DNA of 64,000 nucleotides from Gluconacetobacter diazotrophicus PA1 5 (GCF_000021325.1 NC_011365.1:1708501-1772500), one strand, 5' to 3'; shown: positions 34,627 through 46,254, numbered from the stretch's first letter. The notes: generated by a model from the sequence alone, not told the origin. Numbers and translations: made by a program.

Positions 34627-36066
34627 TCAGGACAAGGGGGTCAGGAACGGCGCGTCATCCAGGAACGCATCGGCATCGTCCTCCTCCCACGGGGCCGGGC
34701 GGCGGACATCCGCCCAGACCGGGTTGGACAGGGACCGATCCAGTTCACGCACCAGCGCCACCATGCCGTCATATCCGGCATAGGCCTGGTGCCGTTCCTG
34801 GTTGATATCCAGCCAGGGCACCCGGGCCTTCAGCGCCACGAACTGCGTCCGTCCGCCGGACAGCAGGATGTCCGCGTCGCCGCGCCGCAACTGGGCGTAC
34901 ATCTCCCGCGGCGGGATGGCGTCCACCATGTGGGCGTCGCCGCCCATCAGGTCCTTGATCTTCTGCTTGTCGTTATCGGTGGATTTCCGGACCGACGTGC
35001 CCACGACGACCATCCCGATCTCCTGCAGGGCGGAAACGATCGACCAGGATTTGACACCGCCGGTATAGAGCAGCACCCGCTTGCCCTCCAGCCGCGCGCG
35101 ATAGGGGGCGATGGCCTCCCAGGCGCGGGCTTCCTCCTCCGCGATCAGGGCCTCGGCCCGGGCCGGCAGGTCGGCCGGCGCGCCACGGGCCACCAGCATC
35201 CCGGCGATGGCCCGCAGGGCGGCGGAGGTGTCCTCGATTCCGTAGAAAGATCCTTCAAAGTACGGAATGCCCCACCGTTCTTCCATCTTGCGCGCGACGT
35301 TGATCAGCGCGGTCGAGCACACCATCATGTTGACGCGCGACCGGTGCGCCGACGCAACCTCGCGATAGCGGGCATCGCCCGTCACGCAGGCATGGACCCG
35401 AATCCCCAGGGCCCGAAACAGCGGCAGGATCTGCCACAATTCGCCCGAAAGATTATATTCGCCAAGAATATTGATATCCGTGGGCGTGCTGATTTCGGGC
35501 TCCATCGTCCCGATCACATAATCCAGCAGCGCCTCGCCCGCCAGCTTGTTGCCCAGGTTCTTCCCGCCGACAAAGCCCGGGGCGTTGACCGGGATGCACG
35601 GCGTCGCCAGCTTCTGGCTGGCATGGGCGCAGACCGCGACGACATCATCGCCGGTCAGCGCCGGAACGCATGTGGAATAGACGAAGACCGCGGGTGGCGC
35701 ATAGCGGGCGATGACGTCCTTGATGGCCTTGTACAGCCGCTTTTCGCCCAGCCCCATGACGATATCCATCTGCGACAGATCCGTCGTGGCGCCCAGGCGA
35801 TACAGTTTCGGTCCGGAACTGGCGGCATGCCGGTTGTCCCAGCCATTGCCTTCGCAGGCCAGCGGACCATGGACCAGATGGACCGCATCCGTAATGGGCT
35901 GCAGCGCGATCTTCGCGCCGTCAAACGCGCACCCCCCCGCCGCCGCACCGGGCGTCAGCGGCTTGGAACACCCCTTCCTGCGCTCCTTTTCGCCCTTCGC
36001 CAGGTTCTTTTCACACCCTGGCTCGTTGAACAGTTCGGTAACCTTCGCCTTCAAAGCGTCGCTCAT
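34627..36066 (-). CDS. nifE: NifE, FeMo-co scaffold subunit
   Basis: A 479-residue homologue of NifD. Conserved cysteines lie in the N-terminal half: CEKN at the start, GGCAFDGAKIALQPI, HGPLACEGN and STCVPALTGDDV. The C-terminal region includes SGGRTQFVALKARVPWLDINQERH. The ATG at 36066 follows GGAGAGG; four upstream codons are open but unsupported. It is separated from nifK by a 70-base gap holding a hairpin rather than a new sigma-54 promoter, so nifEN is probably transcribed by read-through. Confidence 0.97.
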   Translation of the reverse strand: MSDALKAKVTELFNEPGCEKNLAKGEKERRKGCSKPLTPGAAAGGCAFDGAKIALQPITDAVHLVHGPLACEGNGWDNRHAASSGPKLYRLGATTDLSQMDIVMGLGEKRLYKAIKDVIARYAPPAVFVYSTCVPALTGDDVVAVCAHASQKLATPCIPVNAPGFVGGKNLGNKLAGEALLDYVIGTMEPEISTPTDINILGEYNLSGELWQILPLFRALGIRVHACVTGDARYREVASAHRSRVNMMVCSTALINVARKMEERWGIPYFEGSFYGIEDTSAALRAIAGMLVARGAPADLPARAEALIAEEEARAWEAIAPYRARLEGKRVLLYTGGVKSWSIVSALQEIGMVVVGTSVRKSTDNDKQKIKDLMGGDAHMVDAIPPREMYAQLRRGDADILLSGGRTQFVALKARVPWLDINQERHQAYAGYDGMVALVRELDRSLSNPVWADVRRPAPWEEDDADAFLDDAPFLTPLS

Positions 36067-36102
36067 CGTCCTCTCCAACCCTCGGATCCGGCATCATGTA
36101 GG

Positions 36103-36131
36103 ACGCCGGGCGGCACGGGACCGCCCGGCGT
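36103..36131 (-). other. hairpin between nifK and nifE
   Basis: ACGCCGGGCGG (36103-36113) and CCGCCCGGCGT (36121-36131) make a perfect 11-base-pair stem with a seven-base loop. No T tract follows on the minus strand, so it is more likely an mRNA-stability or partial-termination element than a complete terminator. It would help keep nifHDK message more abundant than nifEN. Confidence 0.6.
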
Positions 36132-36136
36132 AGTGT

Positions 36137-37672
36137 TCAGCGCGTCAGGTCAAAGGAATAATCGGTGACGCCCGCCTGGATCGTATCGTCGTCAAGCTTG
36201 TCGAAGATCTTGTCCAGCAACGTCACCAGAACGCGCAGGGCGCCCTGATATCCCCAGACCGGGAAACGATGGTGATGATGCCGGTCGAAGATCGGGAACA
36301 TCAGACGGATCAGCGGCGTGTCCGTATCGCGTTCCAGATACTTGCCATACGAATTGCCGATCAACAGGTCGACCTTTTCCGTCGCCAGCAGGGACCGCAT
36401 ATGCCACAGATCCTTGCCGCCCCACGCCTTGCACCCGACGCCGAACGGGGAACTGTCGAACAGTTCCTGCATCTGCGCTTCCCACGCCTTGCTGCCGTTG
36501 GTCGCCAGGCAGTGCTTCGGCTCGCCCCCGGTTTCCAGGATGAAGCGCGCCATGCCATAGACGAAATCGGGATCGCCGTAGATCGCGTACGTCTTGCCAT
36601 GCAGGTAGGCCTGGCTGTCGGCCAGCGCGTCGACCAGGCGGCCACGCTCCATTTCCAGTTCCTGCGGAACCGGCTTGCCCGAAATCTCCGACAGTTTCTG
36701 CAGCAGGTCGTCCGTCGCCCCGATGCCCAGCGGGTAATGGAAGGACGCGGTCTTCTGCCCGAAGCTCTGGCAATATTCCAGCGTCTTCGGCGTGCAGTAT
36801 TCCTGAAGCGAAATCGTGTAATCGGCGTTCACCGCATCACGCGCGGCCTCGATCTTCGTGCCGCCGTCATACATGCGGTACTCGCCATCCGACGGCGTAT
36901 CGAACTGATCCGACACGTCGGACAGGATCGTGTACTGCACGCCCATCATGCCCAGGATGCGCTTCAGCTCGCGATTGTTGCCGACCGCGAAACCGTCGAA
37001 CCCGGGGATGATGTTGACCGAACGGTTGGGGACCGGCGTCCTGCCCTTCCAGAAATGCTCCAGGATACCCTTGAGCATGTTGTCGTAGCCCGTCACGTGG
37101 CTGCCGACGAAGGCCGGGGTATGGGCGAACGGAACGTCAAATTCCTCGGGGACGGACCCCTTGCCCTTGGCCGTCTGGATGAAGGCGTGCAGATCGTCGC
37201 CGATGACCTCCGCCATGCAGGTCGTCGACACCGCGATCATCTTCGGGTCATACAGCTTGTAGGTATTCGCCAGCCCGTCCACCATGTTGTTCAGGCCGCC
37301 GAACACCGCCGCGTCTTCCGTCATGGACGACGACACGGCCGATGACGGCTCCTTGAAATGGCGGGAGAGATGCGAACGATAGTACGCGACGCATCCCTGC
37401 GAGCCGTGCACGAAGCTCATGGTGCGCTCGAAACCCGAGGCCACGAAGACGGCGCCCAGCGGCTGGCAGGCCTTGGCCGGATTGACCGACAGGGATTCGC
37501 GCGCGAAATTTTTCTCGCGGTACTCCCAGCTCTTGGTCCAGTCGGCGATCTCGACGACCTTGTCCGCCGGAGGCATGTTCTCCAGCTTCGCTTTCCCGGC
37601 CAGCATCTCCTGATATTCCGGTTCGCGGAACAACGGTGCGTGATCGAGAATCTTATCGACATTTTGAGGCAT
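36137..37672 (-). CDS. nifK: NifK, nitrogenase MoFe protein beta subunit
   Basis: A 511-residue beta subunit. The P-cluster cysteines are visible at 69 (KACQPLG), 94 ([10 protein letters not shown]) and 152 ([12 protein letters not shown]). Family features such as [18 protein letters not shown] and the C-terminal [18 protein letters not shown] are intact. With NifD it forms the alpha2beta2 MoFe protein. It follows nifD after a 64-base spacer. Confidence 0.98.
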
Positions 37673-37736
37673 GATCTTACCCTCTGTCCTTTACCCACCC
37701 GCGTGCGCCATACGGCACGCCGGCTGCGTTATGGCC

Positions 37737-39236
37737 TCAGGCGGCGTTTTTCCACGGAGCCTTGAACATGCTCCAGACCGGATTATTGATGGCAAGATCC
37801 ATGTCACGGGCGAAGATGGCGAAACCATCATAGCCATGATACGGGCCCGAATAATCCCATGAATGCATCTGACGGAACGGGATGCCCATCTTCTGCACGG
37901 GATATTTTTCCTTGATGCCCGATCCGACCAGGTCCGGACGGATGCCTTCGATGAACTTCTCCAGTTCATACCCGGTGACGTCGTCGTAGATCAGCGTGCC
38001 TTCCCTGACGTAGTGTCCAGTGCGCTGATAGTCGTCGTTGTGGCCGAATTCGTAGCCAGTGCCGACGATTTCCATGCCCAGGTCGTTATAGGCATTGACG
38101 ACGTGGCGCGGACGCAGGCCGCCGACATACAGCATGACCTTCTTGCCCGCCAGGCGCGGACGGAACTTCTCGATCACCGCATCGACCAGGGGCTGGTATT
38201 TCGCGATGACGCGCTCGGCGCCTTCCTGGATCTTCTCGTCGAACAGGGCCGCGATCTTGCGCAGCGATGCCGCGATCTGCGACGGGCCGAAGAAGTTATA
38301 TTCCGTCCAGGGAATATTGTACTTTTCTTCCATATGCCGGCAGATATAGTTCATCGAGCGATAGCAGTGAATCAGGTTCAGCTTCGCCTTGGGCGCGCGC
38401 TCGATTTCGGCCAGCGTCGCATCGCCGGACCAGTTGCCCACGACGCGCAGGCCCATTTCTTCCAGCAGGATGCGTGACGACCAGGCATCGCCGCCGATGT
38501 TGTAGTCACCGATGACGTTGACGTCATAAGGCGTCGTCTCGAACGCCGCGTGCTTGTCCTCGCCGTCGAACACCCAGTCCCGGATGGCATCATTGGCGAT
38601 ATGATGGCCCAGCGACTGCGAAACGCCGCGGAAGCCCTCGCACCGGACCGGCACGATGGTCTTGCCGATTTCCTTCTTCTTCTTGCGCGACACCGCCTCG
38701 ATGTCGTCGCCGATCAGGCCGATCGGGCATTCGGACTGCACCGAAATTCCCTTGGCCAGCGGAAAGAGCTCATCGATTTCGTCGATGATCTTTTCCAGCT
38801 TCTTGTCACCGCCGAACACGATGTCCTTTTCCTGGAAATCGGACGTGAACTGCATGGTGACGAACGAGTCGACGCCGGTATTGCCTATATAGTAGTTGCG
38901 GCGCTGCGACCACGAATACTGTCCGCAGCCGACCGGGCCATGGCTGATATGGACCATGTCCTTGACCGGCCCCCAGACCACGCCCTTCGATCCGGCATAG
39001 GCGCAGCCGCGGATCGTCATGACGCCCGGCACGGACTTCACGTTCGACTTGACGTCGCATTCGCTCAGCATCACGCCTTCTTCGCCGGCGTCCTGCGCCT
39101 CGGCTTCGGCTTGGCCGGCGACGTTCAGATGCTTCTGCCGGCGCTTGCGGGCCTTGTCCGGGTATGCTTCCAGCACTTCCGCGATCAGGCGAGCGTGAAA
39201 CGCGCTATCGTTGGTCTTGTCTTCATCCAGACTCAT
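37737..39236 (-). CDS. nifD: NifD, nitrogenase MoFe protein alpha subunit
   Basis: A 499-residue alpha subunit. P-cluster cysteines are at 78 (RGCAYAG), 104 (PVGCGQYS) and 170 ([11 protein letters not shown]). The FeMo-co ligands are Cys291 ([10 protein letters not shown]) and His458 ([13 protein letters not shown]). The [11 protein letters not shown] and [11 protein letters not shown] stretches are diagnostic. The ATG at 39236 follows a purine-rich GGGGACCAG region; the longer open frame to 39302 only covers the nifH-nifD spacer. Confidence 0.98.
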
Positions 39237-39271
39237 TTTCTGGTCCCCTTCGTGGAAGTGGGAAACAATGC

Positions 39272-39290
39272 CCGGCGGCTTGCCCGCCGG
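39272..39290 (-). other. stem-loop in the nifH-nifD spacer
   Basis: CCGGCGG (39272-39278) and CCGCCGG (39284-39290) form a seven-base-pair stem with a five-base loop, 12 bases after the nifH stop. Such hairpins commonly stabilise the 3' end of nifH message and let NifH exceed NifDK in amount; that role is inferred from other diazotrophs. Confidence 0.55.
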
Positions 39291-39301
39291 ACATTCAGGC
39301 A

Positions 39302-41270
<1,969 letters not shown>

Positions 41271-41274
<4 letters not shown>

Positions 41275-41486
41275 TCGGCACCCCCTTCAAGCCTGCGGGC
41301 ATTCACCGTGATCGGCAGGCGCGTTTCGGCGTCCATCTCCGGCAGTTCCAGCACCCATCCGTTCTTCAGCCTGACCCATCCGCCCCACAATGCCTCGGAT
41401 TGCTGGGCCACCACCGGCTCTTCCAGATCCTTGCGGGGGACGTAAACGGACAGGCCACGCGCGTCGCGCCGTATCATGACTTTCAT
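41271..41486 (-). CDS. nifT: NifT/FixU
   Basis: A 71-residue protein with the NifT/FixU pattern KVMIRR...SVYVPRKDLEE and WGGWVRLKNGWVLELP. Its function is unknown and it is dispensable in other diazotrophs. It overlaps nifZ upstream and the Sir2-like gene downstream by four bases each. Confidence 0.93.
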
Positions 41487-41761
41487 TTCGGTGCCTCCGT
41501 TTCCATGTTCAACTCGCGCGCCCGCATGCCGACGACCGTACCCCGGTCGACGAATTCCACGGCATAGATGTAGTAGCGCTGCAAAAAGACGCCGACGTCG
41601 CGCACGTAGCCGATATCGCCCTTGTGTACCAGCATTTCGCCGATTTCCCGGCCGGCGAAGGTACCGTCGTTCTTGACGTAGCGCGTGGCGCGCACCTTCG
41701 TGCCCGGCATGAAGACCGGCTGCCCGCGGGTTTCGATCTCTTCCTCACGTCCCAGTCCCAT
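41483..41761 (-). CDS. nifZ: NifZ, MoFe protein maturation factor
   Basis: A 92-residue NifZ core: RGQPVFMPGTKVRATRYVKNDG, then GDIGYVRDVGVFLQRYYIYAVEF. NifZ helps form the second P-cluster of the MoFe protein. The ATG at 41761 lies 17 bases inside the upstream LRV gene, and the stop overlaps nifT. The longer open frame to 41932 is an artefact across the LRV gene. Confidence 0.94.
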   Translation of the reverse strand: MGLGREEEIETRGQPVFMPGTKVRATRYVKNDGTFAGREIGEMLVHKGDIGYVRDVGVFLQRYYIYAVEFVDRGTVVGMRARELNMETEAPK

Positions 41762-42551
41762 CGGGATGCTCCTTTCCTGAATCCTCGGCCAGACGGTGCA
41801 GCACCAGTTCGCGAACGGGTGCCTCGGGATCGTCGCCGTACTGCGCCACGGCGTCGCGCGGCAGGCGTTCGATGGCGGTGAATCGCACGCGGACATCGTC
41901 ATCCAGCGCCAGGATGGGCAGATGCCTGACATCGACGCGTCCCGCGACGATCTGGCGCACCGTTGCCTCCGGATCGTCGAGCATCAGCGACAGCCGTTCG
42001 GACGGCAGCCGCCGCGCGACCCAGCGCCGGACATCAGCGTCGTCGTCATCCACCGCCAGAACCAGGGCGTCGGGGGCCAGGCGCCGGACCACCATGACCC
42101 GGACGAACGCATCCGCATCGGCCAGAAGCGCCATCAGGGCGCGCCCTTCCAGCCGGCTGGCCAGTGCGACGCGTACGCGGCGGTCGGGATCGTCCGCCAT
42201 GCGCCCGATGCGGGACTGCGGCAACCGCAGGACAGCGCCGACCCGGACCTCGGGCTCGGGATCGTCCAGGAGCGGCGTCAGGCGGAAGAGGGAGCAGTAC
42301 CGCGCCGCGATCGCCCGGACTTCATCATAGGGATGGTCGAGGTAATCATCGGCCATCCCCGGATTATGCCGGAAAAAACGATCCACCCGCCGGGCCCGGC
42401 GATCGCGGACGCAACTGCGCCCGCGCCGGCAGCGCCCGTCGCGATGCATCGGCTCGTGCCGGCAGTCGCGGCAGCGGACGGGCTGGCCCTGCCAGTCCAC
42501 GGCCTCGGCCGCGGACTCCGTGAAGGGTTCGTCCATGGACGGCGCGTTCAT
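41745..42551 (-). CDS. LRV-type HEAT-like repeat protein with N-terminal 4Fe-4S motif
   Basis: A 268-residue protein. The N-terminal cysteines (CRDC, then two more in CRRGRSC) fit the Fe-S cluster of the leucine-rich-variant (LRV) protein known from Azotobacter nif DNA. The rest is a chain of about eight repeats of roughly 24 residues with the pattern DPxxxVRxxxAxRL, forming a curved helical solenoid likely to bind a partner protein. Function unknown. The ATG at 42551 is preferred over an upstream GTG. It lies between fdxN and nifZ. Confidence 0.82.
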   Translation of the reverse strand: MNAPSMDEPFTESAAEAVDWQGQPVRCRDCRHEPMHRDGRCRRGRSCVRDRRARRVDRFFRHNPGMADDYLDHPYDEVRAIAARYCSLFRLTPLLDDPEPEVRVGAVLRLPQSRIGRMADDPDRRVRVALASRLEGRALMALLADADAFVRVMVVRRLAPDALVLAVDDDDADVRRWVARRLPSERLSLMLDDPEATVRQIVAGRVDVRHLPILALDDDVRVRFTAIERLPRDAVAQYGDDPEAPVRELVLHRLAEDSGKEHPDGTGT

Positions 42552-42594
42552 GTCGCCGCCGGGTGCGGGCTCCCTTACCACCCCACGATCGGCG

Positions 42595-42789
42595 TCAGGC
42601 AGGGACGCAGGTGTTGGGCACCGGGCACACCGACACGCATTGCGGGGTGTCGAACTGCCCCTCGCACTCCGTGCACTTCTTGGCGTTGATGACGTAAAGG
42701 TCGTTTTTCAGCGAGATCGCCCCGTTCGGGCATTCGAATTCACACGCACCGCAGACGGTGCACTGGGAGGTAACGATCCTGTAGGCCAT
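42595..42789 (-). CDS. fdxN: FdxN 2[4Fe-4S] ferredoxin
   Basis: A 64-residue ferredoxin with [12 protein letters not shown] and the second motif [18 protein letters not shown], whose C-x8-C spacing is typical of FdxN. It likely supplies electrons to nitrogenase or to the radical-SAM enzyme NifB. It follows nifB by 36 bases. Confidence 0.95.
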   Translation of the reverse strand: MAYRIVTSQCTVCGACEFECPNGAISLKNDLYVINAKKCTECEGQFDTPQCVSVCPVPNTCVPA

Positions 42790-42825
42790 GTCAGACTCCT
42801 GATTTCTGAAAAAATGTTGCCGTCT

Positions 42826-44298
42826 TCACGCAGTTTGACGGATTTCCGTACCGAGGGACGCGGCGTACCATCCGGTGATTCCGGCCTCGATCCAGTCATG
42901 GGCGTATTCGTCGCTGACCACGATGCCCGCCGCGCGCATCGCATCGCGCGGGCAGTCCCCGACCTTGGCGCACAGCACGGCATCCACGCCTTCCAGCGTG
43001 GCGATGATACCGTCCAGCGTCGCGTCCTCGCCCCAGCCGCCTTCGCAATAGGTCTCGCTCTTGCGGTGCCCGACGAAGGAAATGCCCGACGCCCCGACCT
43101 CGTAGACCTGGAATTCCCGGGCATGGCCGAAATGCTGGTTGATGCGGCCGCCGCCCTTGGTCGCCACGGCGACCAGGACCGGCGCTTCGGACGTCATGTC
43201 GGCCAGGGCGGCGTCGGCGGCCCTGCGCTGGTTCATGTGTTCGCCACGCTCCTGCGCCACGACCTCGCGGTAGGTTTCGCGCAGCGATGGGTCGTAGGTG
43301 ACCTCCTCGGCCACCTGGTCCATGGTGAATTCCTGCCCGCGATCCTCGCCCAGCAGTCCCACCGCGTCGGCGCGGCACTGGCGGCAATGGCGCATCAGCT
43401 TCGTACCGTCCGACAGGCGGTCCTGCAACGCCTTCAGTTCCGCGGCCCTGGGTCCACGCTGGCCCGTCAGTCCGAAATGCGTGCCATGCGCGGGATCGGA
43501 AATCAGCGGCATGATATTGTGCAGGAAGGCACCCTTGCCTTTGACGACCCGGTTCACCTCGATCAGGTGTTCGTCATTGATCCCGGGGATCATGACGGAA
43601 TTGACCTTCACCAGAATGTTGCGCGCCACCAGCATTTCCAGCCCCAGCATCTGGCGTTCATGCAGGATCCGAGATGCCTCCAGCCCGGTCCAGCGGCGGT
43701 TCTGGTAAAAGATCCACGGATAGATCTTCGTACCGATCTCGGGATCGACCATGTTGATGGTGATCGTGACGTGGTCGATATTCATCCGTGCGATCTCATC
43801 GACGCGGTCCGGAAGCGACAGGCCGTTGGTCGACAGGCACAATTTGACATCGGGAATGTCGTTCGCGATCAGTTCGAACGTTTCGCGTGTCTTCTTCCAG
43901 TCGTAACAGGCATCGCCTGGACCCGCGATGCCCAGGACCGAAAACTGCGGCACCGAGTTGGCGACCGAAATCACCTTGCGCCGCGCCTGCACCGGCGTCA
44001 GCTTTTCCGACACCACCCCCGGGCGGCTTTCGTTCGCGCAGTCATATTTGCGGTTGCAGTAATTGCACTGGATGTTGCACGCCGGCGCCACCGCCACATG
44101 CATGCGGGCGAAATAATGGTGCGCTTCTTCCGAATAACAGGGATGGTCCTTGACCTTTTCCCAGATTTCCGGGGCCATGTCGGCCGGCCCCTCGGAACTG
44201 CCGCAACTGGATGATGAACACCCGCCCTCTTCCAGGGCCGACCGCATCTGCTCGACCCCTCCCGTCGCAAGCGTATCCAGACTGATAAGCTGTGCCAT
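42826..44298 (-). CDS. nifB: NifB, radical-SAM FeMo-co precursor synthase
   Basis: A 490-residue two-domain enzyme. The radical-SAM cysteines are at 74, 78 and 81 (ACNIQCNYCNRKYDC). The C-terminal third, from about residue 375, is a NifX-like domain (PVLVAVATKGGGRINQHFGHA). It makes the NifB-co core from 4Fe-4S clusters. The N-terminus is Ser/Cys-rich (CSSSSCGSSEG). GGGGAG precedes the ATG at 44298. It is first in its operon, with sigma-54 and NifA sites upstream. Confidence 0.98.
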   Translation of the reverse strand: MAQLISLDTLATGGVEQMRSALEEGGCSSSSCGSSEGPADMAPEIWEKVKDHPCYSEEAHHYFARMHVAVAPACNIQCNYCNRKYDCANESRPGVVSEKLTPVQARRKVISVANSVPQFSVLGIAGPGDACYDWKKTRETFELIANDIPDVKLCLSTNGLSLPDRVDEIARMNIDHVTITINMVDPEIGTKIYPWIFYQNRRWTGLEASRILHERQMLGLEMLVARNILVKVNSVMIPGINDEHLIEVNRVVKGKGAFLHNIMPLISDPAHGTHFGLTGQRGPRAAELKALQDRLSDGTKLMRHCRQCRADAVGLLGEDRGQEFTMDQVAEEVTYDPSLRETYREVVAQERGEHMNQRRAADAALADMTSEAPVLVAVATKGGGRINQHFGHAREFQVYEVGASGISFVGHRKSETYCEGGWGEDATLDGIIATLEGVDAVLCAKVGDCPRDAMRAAGIVVSDEYAHDWIEAGITGWYAASLGTEIRQTA

Positions 44299-44337
44299 CG
44301 GCCACTCCCCGGACTGACTTTTGCCGTCAGGTCCGAC

Positions 44338-44352
44338 GCAAGACCCATGCCA
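44338..44352 (-). promoter_or_regulatory. sigma-54 promoter of the nifB operon
   Basis: The minus strand reads TGGCATGGGTCTTGC, with GG and GC correctly spaced. The predicted start is near 44326, 28 bases before nifB. Confidence 0.92.
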
Positions 44353-44402
44353 ACGCCAACCGTGTGTCCTGTCATGGCCTGCCGCCACGCGGGTGACAGG
44401 AA

Positions 44403-44418
44403 TGTCTCATGTCCGACA
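44403..44418 (-). promoter_or_regulatory. NifA upstream activator site for nifB
   Basis: TGT-CTCATGTCCG-ACA is a perfect NifA site centred about 85 bases upstream of the predicted nifB start site, in the nifA-nifB gap. Confidence 0.88.
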
Positions 44419-44453
44419 ATCGCGACATCCGAGAGCCAGACAGGCTTTGGACG

Positions 44454-46199
44454 TCAGAATTTCTTGATGGAAATCCCGTTCTTGCGCAGGGCATAGCCGA
44501 TCTGACGGGGTGTCAGGCCCAGAATCCGCGCTGCCTTGGCCTGCACCCAGCCGGCGGTTTCCATGGCTTCGAGCAGTTCGTCGCGCTGGGGGCTCCATTC
44601 CCCCTGCGCGGCCGAACACACGGCCGAGGACGGGCACGTCGCCGGGTCGGGCGCGGCCGAGGACTGGGGCGAAGACTGGGACGAAGACCGGGGCGCCGGA
44701 AGAACGGGCAGTTCCGTCGCCGCGCCGGTGTCCCCGGCCACATCGGATGCCGCCGGATGGCGGCCCGGACCCGGGGCGGGTGCGGCCGGCCGCCAGAAGA
44801 TCGAGGACAGGCAGCCGTCGCTGCGACAGGCAAAGTCGGCCGCGCCGATGGTCTGCCCCGGCGCCAGCGTCGCGGTGCGCCGGATGCAGTTTTCCAGTTC
44901 GCGTACGTTGCCCGGAAAATAACAGGTTGTCAGGACGTCCATGCCGTCGGACGCGATGGTCAGCGACGTCCGGTTGGTTTCGTTGAACCGCCGCAGGAAT
45001 TCATTGGCCAGCATGGGAATATCCGTCGGGCGATCCCGCAGCGGCGGCAGGAAGATCGGAATGACGCTCAGCCGGTAATAGAGGTCGGCGCGAAAGCGGC
45101 CCTTGCTGACCGCTTCCTCCAGATTGCGATTTGTCGCCGTCACCACGCGCACGTCGACCTTCAGCGTCCTGGTGCCGCCCACGCGTTCGAACTCGCCCTC
45201 CTGCAGCACCCGCAGCAGCTTGGCCTGGAAACTGGGCGAGATCTCGCCGATCTCGTCCATGAACAGGGTGCCGCCATCGGCCAGTTCGAACCGGCCCTTG
45301 CGCTGGCCGATCGCGCCGGTAAAGGCGCCCTTTTCATGCCCGAACAGTTCGGATTCCAGAACGCTTTCCGGCAGGGCAGCGCAGTTCAGCTTGACGAACG
45401 GCTTGCGATGCCGGGGCGAGGCCTGGTGGATCGCCTGGGCGAACAATTCCTTGCCCGTGCCCGATTCACCGCGCAACAGGACGGTGACGTCGCTTCTGGC
45501 GACGATTTCGACCTTCTGCAGAACGGCCCGCAGCGCTGGACTGTCGCCGACGATCCCCATATATCCGCCGCCATCGGCAACCGGCGCCGCAGGCTGGGCG
45601 AGGCCGCTGTCGTGCAGCAGGTTTTCCCGGTCCCGCTGCACCAGCCGATGCAGGCGCACCATCTGCCCCATCAGCCCCGCCACCATCGACAGGAGGCAGA
45701 CATCCATGCTGCCGACGACCGATTCCTCCGGAATGGCCGGGCGATCGAGCAGCATGACACCCACCAGCCTGTCGCGGCTGAGGATCGGCACGCCGATCAC
45801 GCCGATGCGCCCCGCCCCCACCGTCCAGGCCTGCGACGTCGCGAAGCCATAGCGCGTGTCACCCGTTACGTCGGGCACCAGCAGCGGCTGGCGGCTGACG
45901 GCGATCTGTCCCACCGCCTGTTCGGGAATCGAATCGAAATAGCGCCGGGCGGCGGCGTCATCGGCCTCGGTGCCGATGATGGTCTCCACATTGCCCGCCG
46001 CGTCGAACAGCGCGACGACGGCATTGTTCAGGTCGACGAAGCTTTCCAGAACGGCCAGGACATTCCTGATGATTCCGACGGTCTCCGTCGGCGCGCACAG
46101 GATTTTCGATATCTCGTGAAGGCCGAACAAGGCGCGTTCAGCCCAGGTCGAATGGCCTTCCCCGCTGACGGGGCGAAAGGGAACGGTATCCGTAGGCAT
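44454..46199 (-). CDS. nifA: NifA, sigma-54-dependent activator of nif genes
   Basis: A 581-residue activator. It has a GAF domain (about 25-180), an AAA+ domain with Walker A GESGTGKE (244-251) and the sigma-54-contacting GAFTGA (291-296), and a C-terminal Fis-type helix-turn-helix (about 540-581). Cysteines 426, 438, 458 and 463 form the CX11CX19CX4C motif of oxygen-sensitive alphaproteobacterial NifA, which needs no NifL. The linker at 468-535 is long, Ala/Ser/Pro-rich and carries two further cysteines (522 and 528). GGAGGAGG precedes the ATG. No sigma-54 promoter is visible upstream; a TGT-N10-ACA motif lies 40 bases before the start. Confidence 0.98.
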   Translation of the reverse strand: MPTDTVPFRPVSGEGHSTWAERALFGLHEISKILCAPTETVGIIRNVLAVLESFVDLNNAVVALFDAAGNVETIIGTEADDAAARRYFDSIPEQAVGQIAVSRQPLLVPDVTGDTRYGFATSQAWTVGAGRIGVIGVPILSRDRLVGVMLLDRPAIPEESVVGSMDVCLLSMVAGLMGQMVRLHRLVQRDRENLLHDSGLAQPAAPVADGGGYMGIVGDSPALRAVLQKVEIVARSDVTVLLRGESGTGKELFAQAIHQASPRHRKPFVKLNCAALPESVLESELFGHEKGAFTGAIGQRKGRFELADGGTLFMDEIGEISPSFQAKLLRVLQEGEFERVGGTRTLKVDVRVVTATNRNLEEAVSKGRFRADLYYRLSVIPIFLPPLRDRPTDIPMLANEFLRRFNETNRTSLTIASDGMDVLTTCYFPGNVRELENCIRRTATLAPGQTIGAADFACRSDGCLSSIFWRPAAPAPGPGRHPAASDVAGDTGAATELPVLPAPRSSSQSSPQSSAAPDPATCPSSAVCSAAQGEWSPQRDELLEAMETAGWVQAKAARILGLTPRQIGYALRKNGISIKKF

Positions 46200-46238
46200 C
46201 TACTTGCCTCCTCCACCTCACCAGCCGTATCCGGAATA

Positions 46239-46254
46239 TGTCAGGATCATGACA
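46239..46254. promoter_or_regulatory. TGT-N10-ACA motif just upstream of nifA
   Basis: TGT-CAGGATCATG-ACA matches the NifA site consensus and sits inside a larger inverted repeat (ATGTCA...TGACAT). It is only 40-55 bases from the nifA start codon, too close for normal activation, so it may serve negative autoregulation, bind another dimeric regulator, or be chance. Confidence 0.35.
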
